A stretch of DNA of 64,000 nucleotides, from the NCBI GenBank assembly GCA_040902305.1, contig JBBDXN010000142.1:10772-74771 (forward strand). Reading direction: 5' to 3'. Shown here one piece after another: positions 9,599 to 16,487 of the stretch. Origin of the DNA: CAMLFJ01 sp040902305 (GTDB taxonomy: Bacteria > Methylomirabilota > Methylomirabilia > Rokubacteriales > CSP1-6). How positions within the stretch are numbered: position 1 is the stretch's first letter; the number at the start of each line of letters is the position of its first letter. A model generated the notes under the pieces. The model was not told where the DNA came from, did not search any database, and worked only from the letters and a program-made list of their open reading frames with translations. The translations under genes and the position numbers were made by a program.

Positions 9599-9760
9599 AC
9601 CTCCGGTAGTCATCCTTGAGATGGATGACGACGGTCACATACGTGATCAGCAGCAGGAGGACCTCTACCGCGGCGAAGTACCCGCCCCTCCCGAACATCA
9701 TGTTCAGGAGATTGACCACCAGAAACCCCGTCAAAAAAAGCAGTTCGTAGCCGTGTCGCG
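9599..9760 (-). pseudogene. Membrane protein fragment cut by the gap
   Basis: On the minus strand this encodes about 50 residues with two hydrophobic helices (ELLFLTGFLVVNLLNMMFG and EVLLLLITYVTVVIHL), then runs into the N-gap. No start is defined. It is probably a real C-terminally cut gene. Its upstream end abuts the ArsR gene on the other strand. Confidence 0.45.
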
Positions 9761-9765
9761 ACAGA

Positions 9766-10088
9766 TTGCGAATCGCCGGCGCCGCGCCAGTCTTCGCAGC
9801 GCTCGGGGACCAGACACGCCTCGGCCTCGTCGCCCGACTGTGCACGGGGGACCGATGTCGATCGCCCGCCTCACCGCGGGTGCCGGCGTCACGCGCCAGG
9901 CCGTCACGAAGCACCTGCACGTGCTCGCGGGCGTCGGCCTGGTGCGCGGCGCCCGCGTGGGCCGCGACCACGTCTGGGAGATCGAGCCGGCCCGCCTCGG
10001 CGAGGCGCGACGGTGGCTCGACCACATCGAAGGCCAGTGGGACGAGGCCCTCAGCCGGCTCAAGGCCTCCCTGGAGCGCGAGACCTAG
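9766..10088 (+). pseudogene. ArsR-family regulator, frameshifted
   Basis: The first part (APVFAALGDQTRLGLVARLC) and the second (MSIARLTAGAGVTRQAVTKH, the winged-helix recognition part) lie in different frames. They would join with a one-base change near 9848-9855. Together they form an ArsR-like DNA-binding protein of the type that regulates SRPBCC genes. No metal-binding Cys pair is seen. Confidence 0.75.
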
Positions 10089-10210
10089 CCGGCGGCGCGG
10101 CGGCTTTTAGAGCGAGAGACGGAACAACTACGGACCCGGTACCGACGTGGGTTCGAGAAACACTCAGAGGTTCCTCGATCCCGACGTCGAAACCATCAAC
10201 AAAGGCAATT

Positions 10211-10245
10211 TGGTGGCCCCAAGGGGATTCGAACCCGTGTTTCAG
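10211..10245 (-). tRNA. tRNA 3'-end fragment (T-arm to CCA)
   Basis: The reverse complement ends GGGTTCGAATCCCC, then TTGGGGCCACCA. This is a T-loop plus acceptor strand with encoded CCA. No matching 5' half is seen, even if the neighbouring IS is removed. It looks like a displaced tRNA end left by an integration event. Confidence 0.6.
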
Positions 10246-10276
10246 TCGCGACCACGTTTTCGCCAATTCGATCCGC

Positions 10277-11419
10277 TAGTGTTCCGTCCGCGAAGTCATG
10301 TTAACGACTCCGCCGGAGGGCCTTCTTGATGATGGCGGCCGGCTCTTTGGTCCAGACGAACGGGGTGGGATGGGCATTCCACTCCGCGAGATAACGCTCG
10401 ATGTGTCGGATCAGGGCCCGCACGGTCTCGAACGAACCCCGGCGGACCGACTTGCGCGTGAGGATACTGAACCAGGCCTCGACCAGGTTCAGCCACGACG
10501 CGCCCTTGGGCGTGAAGTGAAAGTGGATCTGGGGATGCCTCGCCAGCCATGCCTGCACGGCCGGCGTGCCATGCGTGGAGGAGTTGTCGAGGATGACGTG
10601 CAGCGCCTGGCCCCGATAGGCGCGAGCCAGTCGCTTGAGGAAGGCCAAGAAGTCGGCGCCGGTGTGGCGCGGCCGACACTCGCCCAGCACCGCGCCGGTG
10701 GCCACCTCGAGCGCGGCGTACAGGCTGGTCAACCCATTGCGCCGATAGTCGTGGGTCTGCCGAGCCGGGAGCCCGGGGCGCCACGGCAGCAGGGGCTGCG
10801 TGCGACTCAGCGCCTGGATCTGCGTCTTCTCGTCGAGACTCAGCACGACGGCGTTCGTCGGCGGATTCAGATAGAGCCCCACGACGTCGTGGATCTTCTC
10901 CTCCGCCTGGGGGTCCGTCGTGAACTTGAAGGTGCTCACCCGGTGCGGCTTGAGCGCATGCGCCTGCCAGAGCCGATGGACCGTGGTGTGCGACACGCCG
11001 GTCTTGCGGGCGAGATCCCGACTCGTCCAATGCGTCCGCCCGCCGCCCGGCGGCTTGAGCGTCAGGGCCACGATCTGGGCTCGCTTGCGGGCGGTGACGG
11101 TCGGCGGCCGCCCCGACTTGGGCCGATCGTACAGCCCCGCCAGCCCCCCTTCGGCGAACCGGCGCCGAATCCGGCTCACCTGGATCACCGTGTAGCCAAT
11201 GCGTTCGGCGATCTCGACCCCGGACCGCCCCTGGGCCATCAGCAGCACCGCCCGGGCGCGCCGGCTCAGGCCGGCTCGGGTCGAGGAGGCCCGCTGCAAG
11301 CGCTCCAACTCGAGCCGATCCGCCTCGGTCACGCCGATGGGCCGGACGTGGTTGGCCATGAGTGCCCTCCCAGAGCACGCCATGGCCTATATTAACTCTA
11401 CTTTCGTGACGGAACACTA
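10277..11419. mobile_element. IS630-family insertion sequence with TA duplication
   Basis: Element 10279-11417 (1,139 bp) carries terminal inverted repeats (GTGTTCCGTC... and ...GACGGAACAC) and is flanked by TA on both sides, the IS630/Tc1 target duplication. The whole outer sequence reads CTAGTGTTCCGTC at the left and its exact inverse at the right. It holds one complete transposase gene and looks intact. Confidence 0.93.
10301..11383 (-). CDS. IS630-family transposase, 360 aa
   Basis: An N-terminal helix-turn-helix (EIAERIGYTVIQVSRIRRRF) precedes an RNase-H-fold catalytic domain. The acidic residues are Asp in LSLDEKTQIQ, Asp in HVILDNSSTHG and Glu in LNLVEAWFS, the IS630 DDE pattern. Full length for the family. 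The start could also be the internal ATG giving MANHVRPIG. Confidence 0.95.
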   Translation of the reverse strand: MACSGRALMANHVRPIGVTEADRLELERLQRASSTRAGLSRRARAVLLMAQGRSGVEIAERIGYTVIQVSRIRRRFAEGGLAGLYDRPKSGRPPTVTARKRAQIVALTLKPPGGGRTHWTSRDLARKTGVSHTTVHRLWQAHALKPHRVSTFKFTTDPQAEEKIHDVVGLYLNPPTNAVVLSLDEKTQIQALSRTQPLLPWRPGLPARQTHDYRRNGLTSLYAALEVATGAVLGECRPRHTGADFLAFLKRLARAYRGQALHVILDNSSTHGTPAVQAWLARHPQIHFHFTPKGASWLNLVEAWFSILTRKSVRRGSFETVRALIRHIERYLAEWNAHPTPFVWTKEPAAIIKKALRRSR

Positions 11420-11561
11420 GTTGCAAGGCAACATAACCGTAACACGGGCACGCGACTAAAACACGCAGCCTCAAGTTCCTTGAAGTCACTTGTCGCTGGT
11501 TCAAATCGGGGGCCCGCTTTGAATTGTGGAAGCGACTGCTAGAGTTTACCTTTCTGTTGAG

Positions 11562-11732
11562 TTATTGAATGCCTTGGCGGACTTCGCCGGTCCCTACAGG
11601 TGCTCCAGGTACGAAAGTGCGTTGGGATTCGACACTCTTGGCACCATTGAAAATCAGGTACCACTTGTCGCCTGAGGGCAGCTTGATGACGAGAAGCCAG
11701 CGTAGGGGGCAGACCCATGCACTTTCGGCCAC
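11562..11732 (-). CDS. Short hypothetical protein or C-terminal remnant, 56 aa
   Basis: The minus-strand GTG ORF contains LPSGDKWYLIFNGAKSVESQ and ends GTGEVRQGIQ. It reads like the C-terminus of a larger protein whose 5' part is missing. The surrounding stretch 11420-11770 has lower G+C than its flanks and no other gene. Confidence 0.35.
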   Translation of the reverse strand: MAESAWVCPLRWLLVIKLPSGDKWYLIFNGAKSVESQRTFVPGAPVGTGEVRQGIQ

Positions 11733-11773
11733 AGTAAGGAAGGAGTGAATCGCGCTTCGGGTCTCACGCTTCT

Positions 11774-12295
11774 CTAATCACGCTGGTCTTGCCGGATCCG
11801 CTCGAGGATTGCCCGAACCGCCGGCCGATCCGCGGGGCCTTTTCCGACGTGATGCAGAGCCACCCTCCCCATCCGGTCCACCGGAACGTCGCCGCCCAGT
11901 TGCTGGACGTCGTCGGTGGGGCGCCGCACCCGCTGACCGCGCACGATCAACCGCGCGTACGCCCACCAGGTCGCGGGTCCCCAGATCGCGGACCACCGCC
12001 CTCGGTCCATCCCGTAGGCCTTATAGAGGGTGCGCTCCCGGTCGATCAGCAAGGCCACGCGAGACCCGTCTCGCGCACGTACTCGTCGGCACGCTCGCGT
12101 GCCTCGAACGTGATGACCACGACGCGCAGGCCCAACCTCGGGAACTCGGTCTCGTGCTGTCGCAACTGCGACAGATGCTCCCGTCAAGGCAGTCAGCCGA
12201 GGTGTCGGTGGAAGACCATCAGCAGCCGCTGGTGCCGGTAGTCCCCAGTACGGCGCGGAAGCCGTCGGTTCAACCGTCGCCGCGATACTGCTCAT
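11774..12295 (-). pseudogene. SelL-like peroxiredoxin with UxxU motif, damaged by frameshifts
   Basis: A thioredoxin-fold Prx-like (AhpC/TSA_2, SelL-type) protein. The frame around 12060-12235 reads VFHRHLG-U-LP-U-REHLSQL, with two in-frame TGA codons (12193-12195 and 12184-12186) at the CxxC positions of relatives. The C-terminal part (LLIDRERTLYKAYG onward) is shifted by one base near 12055, and the N-terminus needs one or two further shifts near 12240-12270. The ATG overlaps the HMA-gene stop (ATGA), so it belongs to the mer operon. The frameshifts may be sequencing errors, because the motif region and its hairpin are well preserved. Confidence 0.72.
12157..12174 (-). promoter_or_regulatory. 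SECIS-like hairpin of SelL-like gene
   Basis: CTGTCGC-AGTT-GCGACAG forms a 7-bp stem starting 9 nt after the second UGA. The apical loop has G in position 2. Confidence 0.75.
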
Positions 12296-12501
12296 GAGAC
12301 GACCTCGTACCCCGCCTGCTTGATGCGGGTCTGGACCTCGTCGGCTGACGTCCGCCCGGGGTCGAAGACCACTGAGACTCGGGCGGCCCGATGATCCGCC
12401 GTGCTGCGAACGACACCCGAGACCTGCGCGAGGGCCCGCTGGATGCGTTGCTCGCACGCGGTGCACGTCATTCCCGTCACGTGAAGCTCCAACTGCTCCA
12501 T
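12292..12501 (-). CDS. Heavy-metal-associated (HMA) domain protein, 69 aa
   Basis: A stand-alone HMA/ferredoxin-like metallochaperone with the canonical metal motif GMTCTAC, giving two cysteines. It has no signal peptide, so it is cytosolic. Within the mer operon it likely shuttles Hg(II) inside the cell, while the exported MerP upstream has both cysteines replaced by Sec. Its stop overlaps the next start. Confidence 0.9.
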   Translation of the reverse strand: MEQLELHVTGMTCTACEQRIQRALAQVSGVVRSTADHRAARVSVVFDPGRTSADEVQTRIKQAGYEVVS

Positions 12502-12559
12502 GCTCGCCCCCTCCCGGAGTCAGCTTAGACCTTCCCTCGCAGGGGAAGGTCAAGTCCTT

Positions 12560-12853
12560 CTATTCGGCCTGTCTCAGCGAGGCGCGGAACCCGCTCCGGT
12601 TGACGGCGTCGATGAGCTGATCGACCGTGACCTCGGCCGGCTCGAACGTCACTCGCGCCTCCTTGTCCCGGAAGCTCACGTCGGCCCGCTGCACGCCCTT
12701 GAGCCCCTCCAGGGCTCGCTTGACCACCAGGGGTCACGTGCCTCACGTCATCCCTTCGACGGACAACACGACCGTCGTCGGCGCGGCGAAGGCCGCGTGG
12801 GCAACCAGCAGTGAGAGCAGCAGGGTGAGCCAGAGCCCCGCCTTGGGAATCAC
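12560..12853 (-). CDS. merP: Selenoprotein MerP: periplasmic mercury-binding protein with UxxU
   Basis: GTG start at 12853, preceded by GGGAGGTGAG and 4 nt after the merT stop. A signal peptide (LWLTLLLSLLVAHAAFA) precedes one HMA domain. The metal motif, GMTCxxC in relatives, reads GMT-U-GT-U-P, from TGA at 12743-12745 (codon 37) and 12734-12736 (codon 40). The frame stays open through GVQRADVSFRDKEARV to a TAG at 12560-12562 (97 aa). Both thiols that bind Hg(II) would therefore be selenols, which bind mercury more tightly. Without recoding no other start yields an HMA domain with its motif. Confidence 0.88.
12701..12717 (-). promoter_or_regulatory. SECIS-like hairpin of merP
   Basis: GAGCCC-TGGAG-GGGCTC, a 6-bp stem 16 nt after the second UGA, with G at loop position 2. 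Confidence 0.75.
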
Positions 12854-12857
12854 AGCC

Positions 12858-13262
12858 TCACCTCCCGCCCATGCCCTTCATGTCGTGGCCAGCGCTCGCA
12901 TTGCCATCTCCGGCCAGCCGAGCGAGGAGATCCGAAGTCATTTCGGGGAACCGGTCCAGGACGATGGACGTGGCGACGACAACACTCGCGACGATAAGCA
13001 GCGCCAACGTGACCCGGGCTCCCGCCAGCCGGCAGCCGAGGGCATCGCAGCGCCGTCGCTCGCGGGCGTAGAGAGCAAAACCGCCCGCGATGCCCAGCAC
13101 TCCGGCCGGGATCAAGATCCAGCGGTAGCTCATCGTGGTCGCCATGAAGGCCCCGCTTCCCAGCCCCAGGACGATCACCGCGAGCGGCAGCAGGCAACAG
13201 AGGGAAGACAGCAGCGCTCCGCCCCACGCGACGATGCTCGCGCCGATCGTTCCGGATTTCAT
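12858..13262 (-). CDS. merT: Mercuric transport protein MerT, 134 aa
   Basis: Three hydrophobic helices. The first carries the vicinal Cys pair SSLCCLLPL that takes Hg(II) from MerP in known MerT proteins. A second Cys pair sits in the loop (RRRCDALGC). The Met/Gly/His-rich tail ends GHDMKGMGGR. The ATG overlaps the stop of the Zn-ribbon/MerF gene upstream (ATGA). Unlike its neighbours it uses only Cys. Confidence 0.9.
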   Translation of the reverse strand: MKSGTIGASIVAWGGALLSSLCCLLPLAVIVLGLGSGAFMATTMSYRWILIPAGVLGIAGGFALYARERRRCDALGCRLAGARVTLALLIVASVVVATSIVLDRFPEMTSDLLARLAGDGNASAGHDMKGMGGR

Positions 13263-13756
13263 GGTGTCCTCCTTCGGGCGATCCAGTAGCGATACCCGGC
13301 CAGTCCCGCAAAGCCAATCAGCAGCAGGACTAGCACCGCGTCCAGGTGGCCGGTCCAGGCGCCGAGCCCGATCGCCCCCAGGGCCAGGACCGCGACCGGT
13401 GTGAGACAGGCCACGCAACTCAGGATCGTGCCGATAACCCCCAGAGCGAGCCATCGATCTCGCCACATACGCGCCTCCGGCTTCTCCGCGGCAAACGCCC
13501 CGTACTCGAAGGTCAGCTGGTATCGCCGCCCGCAACACTCGACGGTGTCCCCGGCCTTCACGACTTCCGGGAGCGTCAGCACCGCGTTGCAGGCCGGACA
13601 GCTCACTCGGTGGGCGAGCGTCGCGGCCCAGCCCCCGTCCTCCCTCTTCAGGCGGAGGGCGTGGCCCGCGCAGTTCGGGCACTCGAGAAGATCTGCGGGC
13701 TCGGCGTCCCGCGGTATGCCGATCACCTCGCCGCAGTCCGGACAGCGGACGTCCAT
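13259..13756 (-). CDS. Zinc-ribbon + MerF-like membrane fusion, 165 aa
   Basis: Residues 1-80 form two zinc-ribbon-like CxxC units (CPDCGEVIG with CPNCAG, then CPACNAVL with ECCGRRY). Residues about 100-160 form two helices resembling MerF: GTILSCVACLTPVAVL, then GAIGLGAWTGHLDAVLVLLL. MerF normally has CC where this has CVAC. An inner-membrane Hg(II) importer with a cytosolic metal-sensing or docking domain is likely. I do not know a described protein with this fusion. Confidence 0.75.
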   Translation of the reverse strand: MDVRCPDCGEVIGIPRDAEPADLLECPNCAGHALRLKREDGGWAATLAHRVSCPACNAVLTLPEVVKAGDTVECCGRRYQLTFEYGAFAAEKPEARMWRDRWLALGVIGTILSCVACLTPVAVLALGAIGLGAWTGHLDAVLVLLLIGFAGLAGYRYWIARRRTP

Positions 13757-13766
13757 CGCTCTCCGC

Positions 13767-14006
13767 TCAGACCCCCAGCAGCCGCTTCAGGCGGCCGCGG
13801 TCGAAACCGACGATGACCTCGTCACCGACCACGATGACGGGCACGGCCGTGCGCCCGGTCTTCGCGATCAGCTCTTCGCGGGCGGCGGCATCCTCCGCGA
13901 CGTTCTTCGCCGTGAACTCGATGCCGTGAGACGAAAGGAACTCTTTCGCCGTGTGGCAGGACTGTCAGGTCGTCGAGTAGTACACGGTCACTGCCGGCGT
14001 GCCCAT
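13767..14006 (-). CDS. Glutaredoxin-like selenoprotein (UxxC), 79 aa
   Basis: ATG at 14006 preceded by AAAGGAGG. The sequence begins MGTPAVTVYYSTT-U-QSCHTAKEF; the TGA at 13965-13967 (codon 14) replaces the first Cys of the glutaredoxin CxxC. The cis-Pro (TAVPVIVV) and GFDRGRLKRLL end are those of NrdH/GrxC-like proteins. It sits between merB and the MerF-like gene, so it probably reduces the Hg-handling thiols or selenols. Confidence 0.9.
13932..13948 (-). promoter_or_regulatory. SECIS-like hairpin of the glutaredoxin-like gene
   Basis: CGAAAG-AGTTC-CTTTCG, a 6-bp perfect stem starting 16 nt after UGA, with loop G at position 2. Confidence 0.8.
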
Positions 14007-14052
14007 GGCCCCTGGCCTCCTTTGTCGCGCAAGTGTGGTCGCTTCCGGACCC

Positions 14053-14721
14053 TCAGCCGGCCTGAGCAAGGAGACGGCTGGTGAGCTGACGTCCGAGCTG
14101 ATAGCCCTCGTCCGCCGTAAGGATCGCGATGTCGCCGCGGTCGGCGGCCCACCGCGCCGCCTCCTCCCTCGTGGCGAAGAAGTGGATGTGGTGGCAGAAC
14201 GTCGTCCAGATCGACTCGACCGTCTCCAGGGTGGTGTCGCGGGGGTCCACGATCGCGATCGAGAGCACGGCCCCGGATGGGTTCACGCTCCGCACCCCGT
14301 CCGGGCCCACCGTGAGCCGAACCGGCGCTCGGCTGAGGGGCGAGGTCGACTCGACCGTCGCGGTCTGCCCGAGCAGGGCCGGGAGGAGCAGCGTATCCTC
14401 CGCGCACCACGTCGACATCCGCCGGCCGTCCAGCGAGAAACGGTGCGGATGGTCGCCGAGCGACAACCCGGGGAGCACTCCGATGATCGCATCGGCGGCG
14501 TCCCGTTCGGTCAGCGGCCGCAGGAAGGCCTGGGCTGCGTCGGGGGCCCAGCCGAGATCGGCCGCGATCGCGTCGACCTCTGGCCCCGTCACGGGCCGCC
14601 CGCGTGCCAGGGTCCTGAGGACCTGGAGAAGGAGCCGCGCCTGCTCGGTCGTGTAGCCCAGGACGCCGTCGTCCCGCGTGAGCCCACGTACCATCTCTTC
14701 CGCCCGCTTGTAGTCCATCAT
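14053..14721 (-). CDS. merB: Organomercurial lyase MerB (Cys form), 222 aa
   Basis: Carries the MerB catalytic set: STWCAEDTLLLPALLG gives Cys-x-x-Asp (C96/D99 of plasmid R831b MerB) and TTFCHHIHFFAT gives the second Cys (C159). It cleaves C-Hg bonds by protonolysis, releasing Hg(II). The start at 14721 is chosen because GGGAGG precedes it; an in-frame ATG at 14745 is also possible. It lies in the mer operon directly downstream of a Sec-containing paralogue. Confidence 0.92.
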   Translation of the reverse strand: MMDYKRAEEMVRGLTRDDGVLGYTTEQARLLLQVLRTLARGRPVTGPEVDAIAADLGWAPDAAQAFLRPLTERDAADAIIGVLPGLSLGDHPHRFSLDGRRMSTWCAEDTLLLPALLGQTATVESTSPLSRAPVRLTVGPDGVRSVNPSGAVLSIAIVDPRDTTLETVESIWTTFCHHIHFFATREEAARWAADRGDIAILTADEGYQLGRQLTSRLLAQAG

Positions 14722-14766
14722 GCGAACCTCCCGCACGCTCGTCACCGCGAGCCTCGTGGTGAAACT

Positions 14767-15435
14767 TCAATCTGTCTCGAGCAACAGTTCGCCGAAGATG
14801 TGGTCCCCGAGCTTGAACGCCTCTGCGACGGTCATCCCCGCTCCCGAGACATCCAGGTTCGCCGCTCGCCACGTCCGCAGGTGCTCTTCCGACCGGAAGA
14901 AGTTGAGGGTCGTTCAGAGCGAGTCGCAGGCCCGCCGCTCGTCCTCCACCCGCTTCCCGACCCAGACCATGACGCCCTCGACGTCGGGGGCGGGCCCCGA
15001 CGGATCGACCGACAGCTCCATCGGCGCGGCGCAGTGGTGGCAGCGTGACCAGATGCGCACGGGCCGTCCGAGCATCGGCGCAATTCCCAGTGCATCGATC
15101 GCGCAGCACACGAACCGTTGTCCGAGGCCTTCGCCGAGGTCGATCACGAAGGCCGTCGGGGAGGCCGAGAACGGGTAGGCCAGGTCCACGCGGCCGGCGT
15201 CGAGGCGAAGGAGGTCGTCTTCGTCCAGCCGCGCCAGGGCCTCGAGGACGCTCTCGGGGGCCTGGGTCGGGAAGGCCGCGACGATCTCCTCAACCCGGAC
15301 GGGCCCCGCCCGATCGACGAACGCCCGCAAAACGTGCCGCAGCAGCGGGGTCTCGCGCGCCGCGCGCCTGGCGGCCCCGCGCCCCTCCACGTCCAGGGCG
15401 ATCTGCTCCGCCGCCGTCCTGATCTCGACCGTCAT
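14767..15435 (-). CDS. Selenoprotein organomercurial-lyase-like protein (MerB with catalytic Sec), 222 aa
   Basis: First gene of the mer operon, with AGGAGGAG before the ATG. A winged-helix-like N-terminus is followed by the MerB core: RFVCCAIDALGIAPMLG supplies Cys-x-x-Asp. Near the C-terminus CDSL-U-TTLNFFRSEEHL has TGA (14914-14916, codon 174) where the Cys paralogue at 14053-14721 has C in FCHHIHFF. The spacing U/C-x4-FF (or x4-VF) is the same, so Sec replaces the equivalent of MerB Cys159. The gene then runs to TGA at 14767-14769. Confidence 0.9.
14885..14900 (-). promoter_or_regulatory. SECIS-like hairpin of merB-Sec 1
   Basis: TCTTCC-GGTC-GGAAGA, a perfect 6-bp stem starting 13 nt after UGA. 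The same hairpin recurs in the second merB-like gene (37264-37279). Confidence 0.8.
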
Positions 15436-15473
15436 CGCCCGCTCCTCCTGGCTCGATCTCTTCGGGTGGCACG

Positions 15474-15504
15474 ACCGTACAACCTGTAGTAACTACAGAT
15501 TCAA
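15474..15504 (-). promoter_or_regulatory. MerR-type operator and mer operon promoter
   Basis: On the minus strand, -35 TTGAAT (15499-15504) and -10 TACGGT (15474-15479) are 19 bp apart, the long spacer typical of MerR-activated promoters. Between them is the palindrome CTGTAGT-A-ACTACAG (15484-15498). It lies between merR and merB-Sec, so MerR should repress and Hg-activate the operon from here. Confidence 0.88.
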
Positions 15505-15526
15505 GCCTTTTCTTGGAGGGGAACCT

Positions 15527-15952
15527 ATGGGCATGACGACCCGACCGGCCGGGCGGGGCATCGGCGCCCTGTCGAAGCAGACCGGCTGCAACATCGAGAC
15601 GATCCGTTACTACGAGCGCATCGGGCTGCTGCCGCGCGCCACCCGGAGCGAGGGCGGTCATCGCGTGTACGGGGAAGCCGAGAGCCGGCGCCTGGGCTTC
15701 ATCCGCCGGACCCGCGAGCTGGGCTTCACGCTGGATCAGGTCCGGACGCTCCTGAAGCTGGTCGACGGGGGCCGATACACCTGCGCCCAGGTCAAGAGCA
15801 TCACCGTCCACCACCTGGACGAGGTCCGGCGAAAGCTGGCGGACCTCCGGAAGATCGAGCGCGTCCTGGCCCGGATGGCGGCTCAGTGCGACGGCGGGAC
15901 CGTGCCGAAGTGCCCCGTCATCGACGCGCTGTCCGACCGAGCAGCGCGGTGA
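15527..15952 (+). CDS. merR: Mercury-responsive regulator MerR, 141 aa
   Basis: N-terminal winged-helix (QTGCNIETIRYYERIGLLP) and dimerisation helix. The three Hg-binding cysteines lie in RYTCAQVK, AAQCDGG and PKCPVID, matching Cys82/117/126 of Tn501 MerR in order and spacing. GGAGGGG precedes the ATG. It is divergent from the mer operon over the palindromic operator. Its 3' end overlaps the end of the convergent TlpA-Sec gene by 35 bp. Confidence 0.95.
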   Translation: MGMTTRPAGRGIGALSKQTGCNIETIRYYERIGLLPRATRSEGGHRVYGEAESRRLGFIRRTRELGFTLDQVRTLLKLVDGGRYTCAQVKSITVHHLDEVRRKLADLRKIERVLARMAAQCDGGTVPKCPVIDALSDRAAR

Positions 15953-16487
15953 GGAGGGCGCGGCCCGGCGGCTCGGTCCACCGGCGCGAACCGACCGCCC
16001 GCCCGAGCAGCAGCCCATCCCGTCCGATCAGGTACACCGTGGGCGTCGCCTGGACACGGTAGGCTTCCATCGCGCGGCTGTCGGGATCCAGGAGCACGCG
16101 GGCCGTGTAGCCCCGAGCGGCGACGACCTGCGCCACCTTCTCGCGTGGCTCTCCCACGTTCACCAGCAGGATCGTCAGCCCGTCCCTCCCGAGCTCCTTC
16201 TGCAGGGATTCGATCGAGGGCAACTCCCTCGTGCAGTGCGGTCACCAGGTCGCCCAGAAGTACAGCATGGCCAGGCGGCCGCGGAGATGCTGGAGATCGA
16301 CCGTCTTGCCGGACAGGTCGCTCAGCCGGAGCGGAGGCGCCGGCTCCGGCCGTGGGAACGGAACGATCCCCGCCGCGTGCCACACCGCCCCGTCGATACC
16401 CGGCTTGGGATCCGGCGGAGCGCACTCGGAGCGGGTAACCGCCACCAACCCGAAGACAACCGTGGCCACGATCAACAGCCGGATCAT
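15918..16487 (-). CDS. TlpA-like thioredoxin selenoprotein (UxxC), 189 aa
   Basis: An N-terminal membrane anchor (LLIVATVVFGLVAV) and a periplasmic thioredoxin fold. The active site WCxxC reads FWATW-U-PHC through TGA at 16242-16244 (codon 82). TPTVYLIGRDG supplies the cis-Pro loop. The start overlaps the preceding gene's stop (ATGA), making it the last gene of the ECF/anti-sigma/DUF3179/DUF6969-like operon. It likely reduces exported disulfides or cytochrome haem thiols. Confidence 0.92.
16215..16231 (-). promoter_or_regulatory. SECIS-like hairpin of tlpA-Sec
   Basis: CGAGGG-AGTTG-CCCTCG, a perfect 6-bp stem 10 nt after UGA. The loop AGTTG is identical to that of the Prx-like gene. Confidence 0.8.

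Noticed and set aside
11495..11525. tRNA-like T-arm (GGTTCAAATC) on the plus strand
   Set aside because: The stem does not pair and no acceptor or anticodon arm is found.
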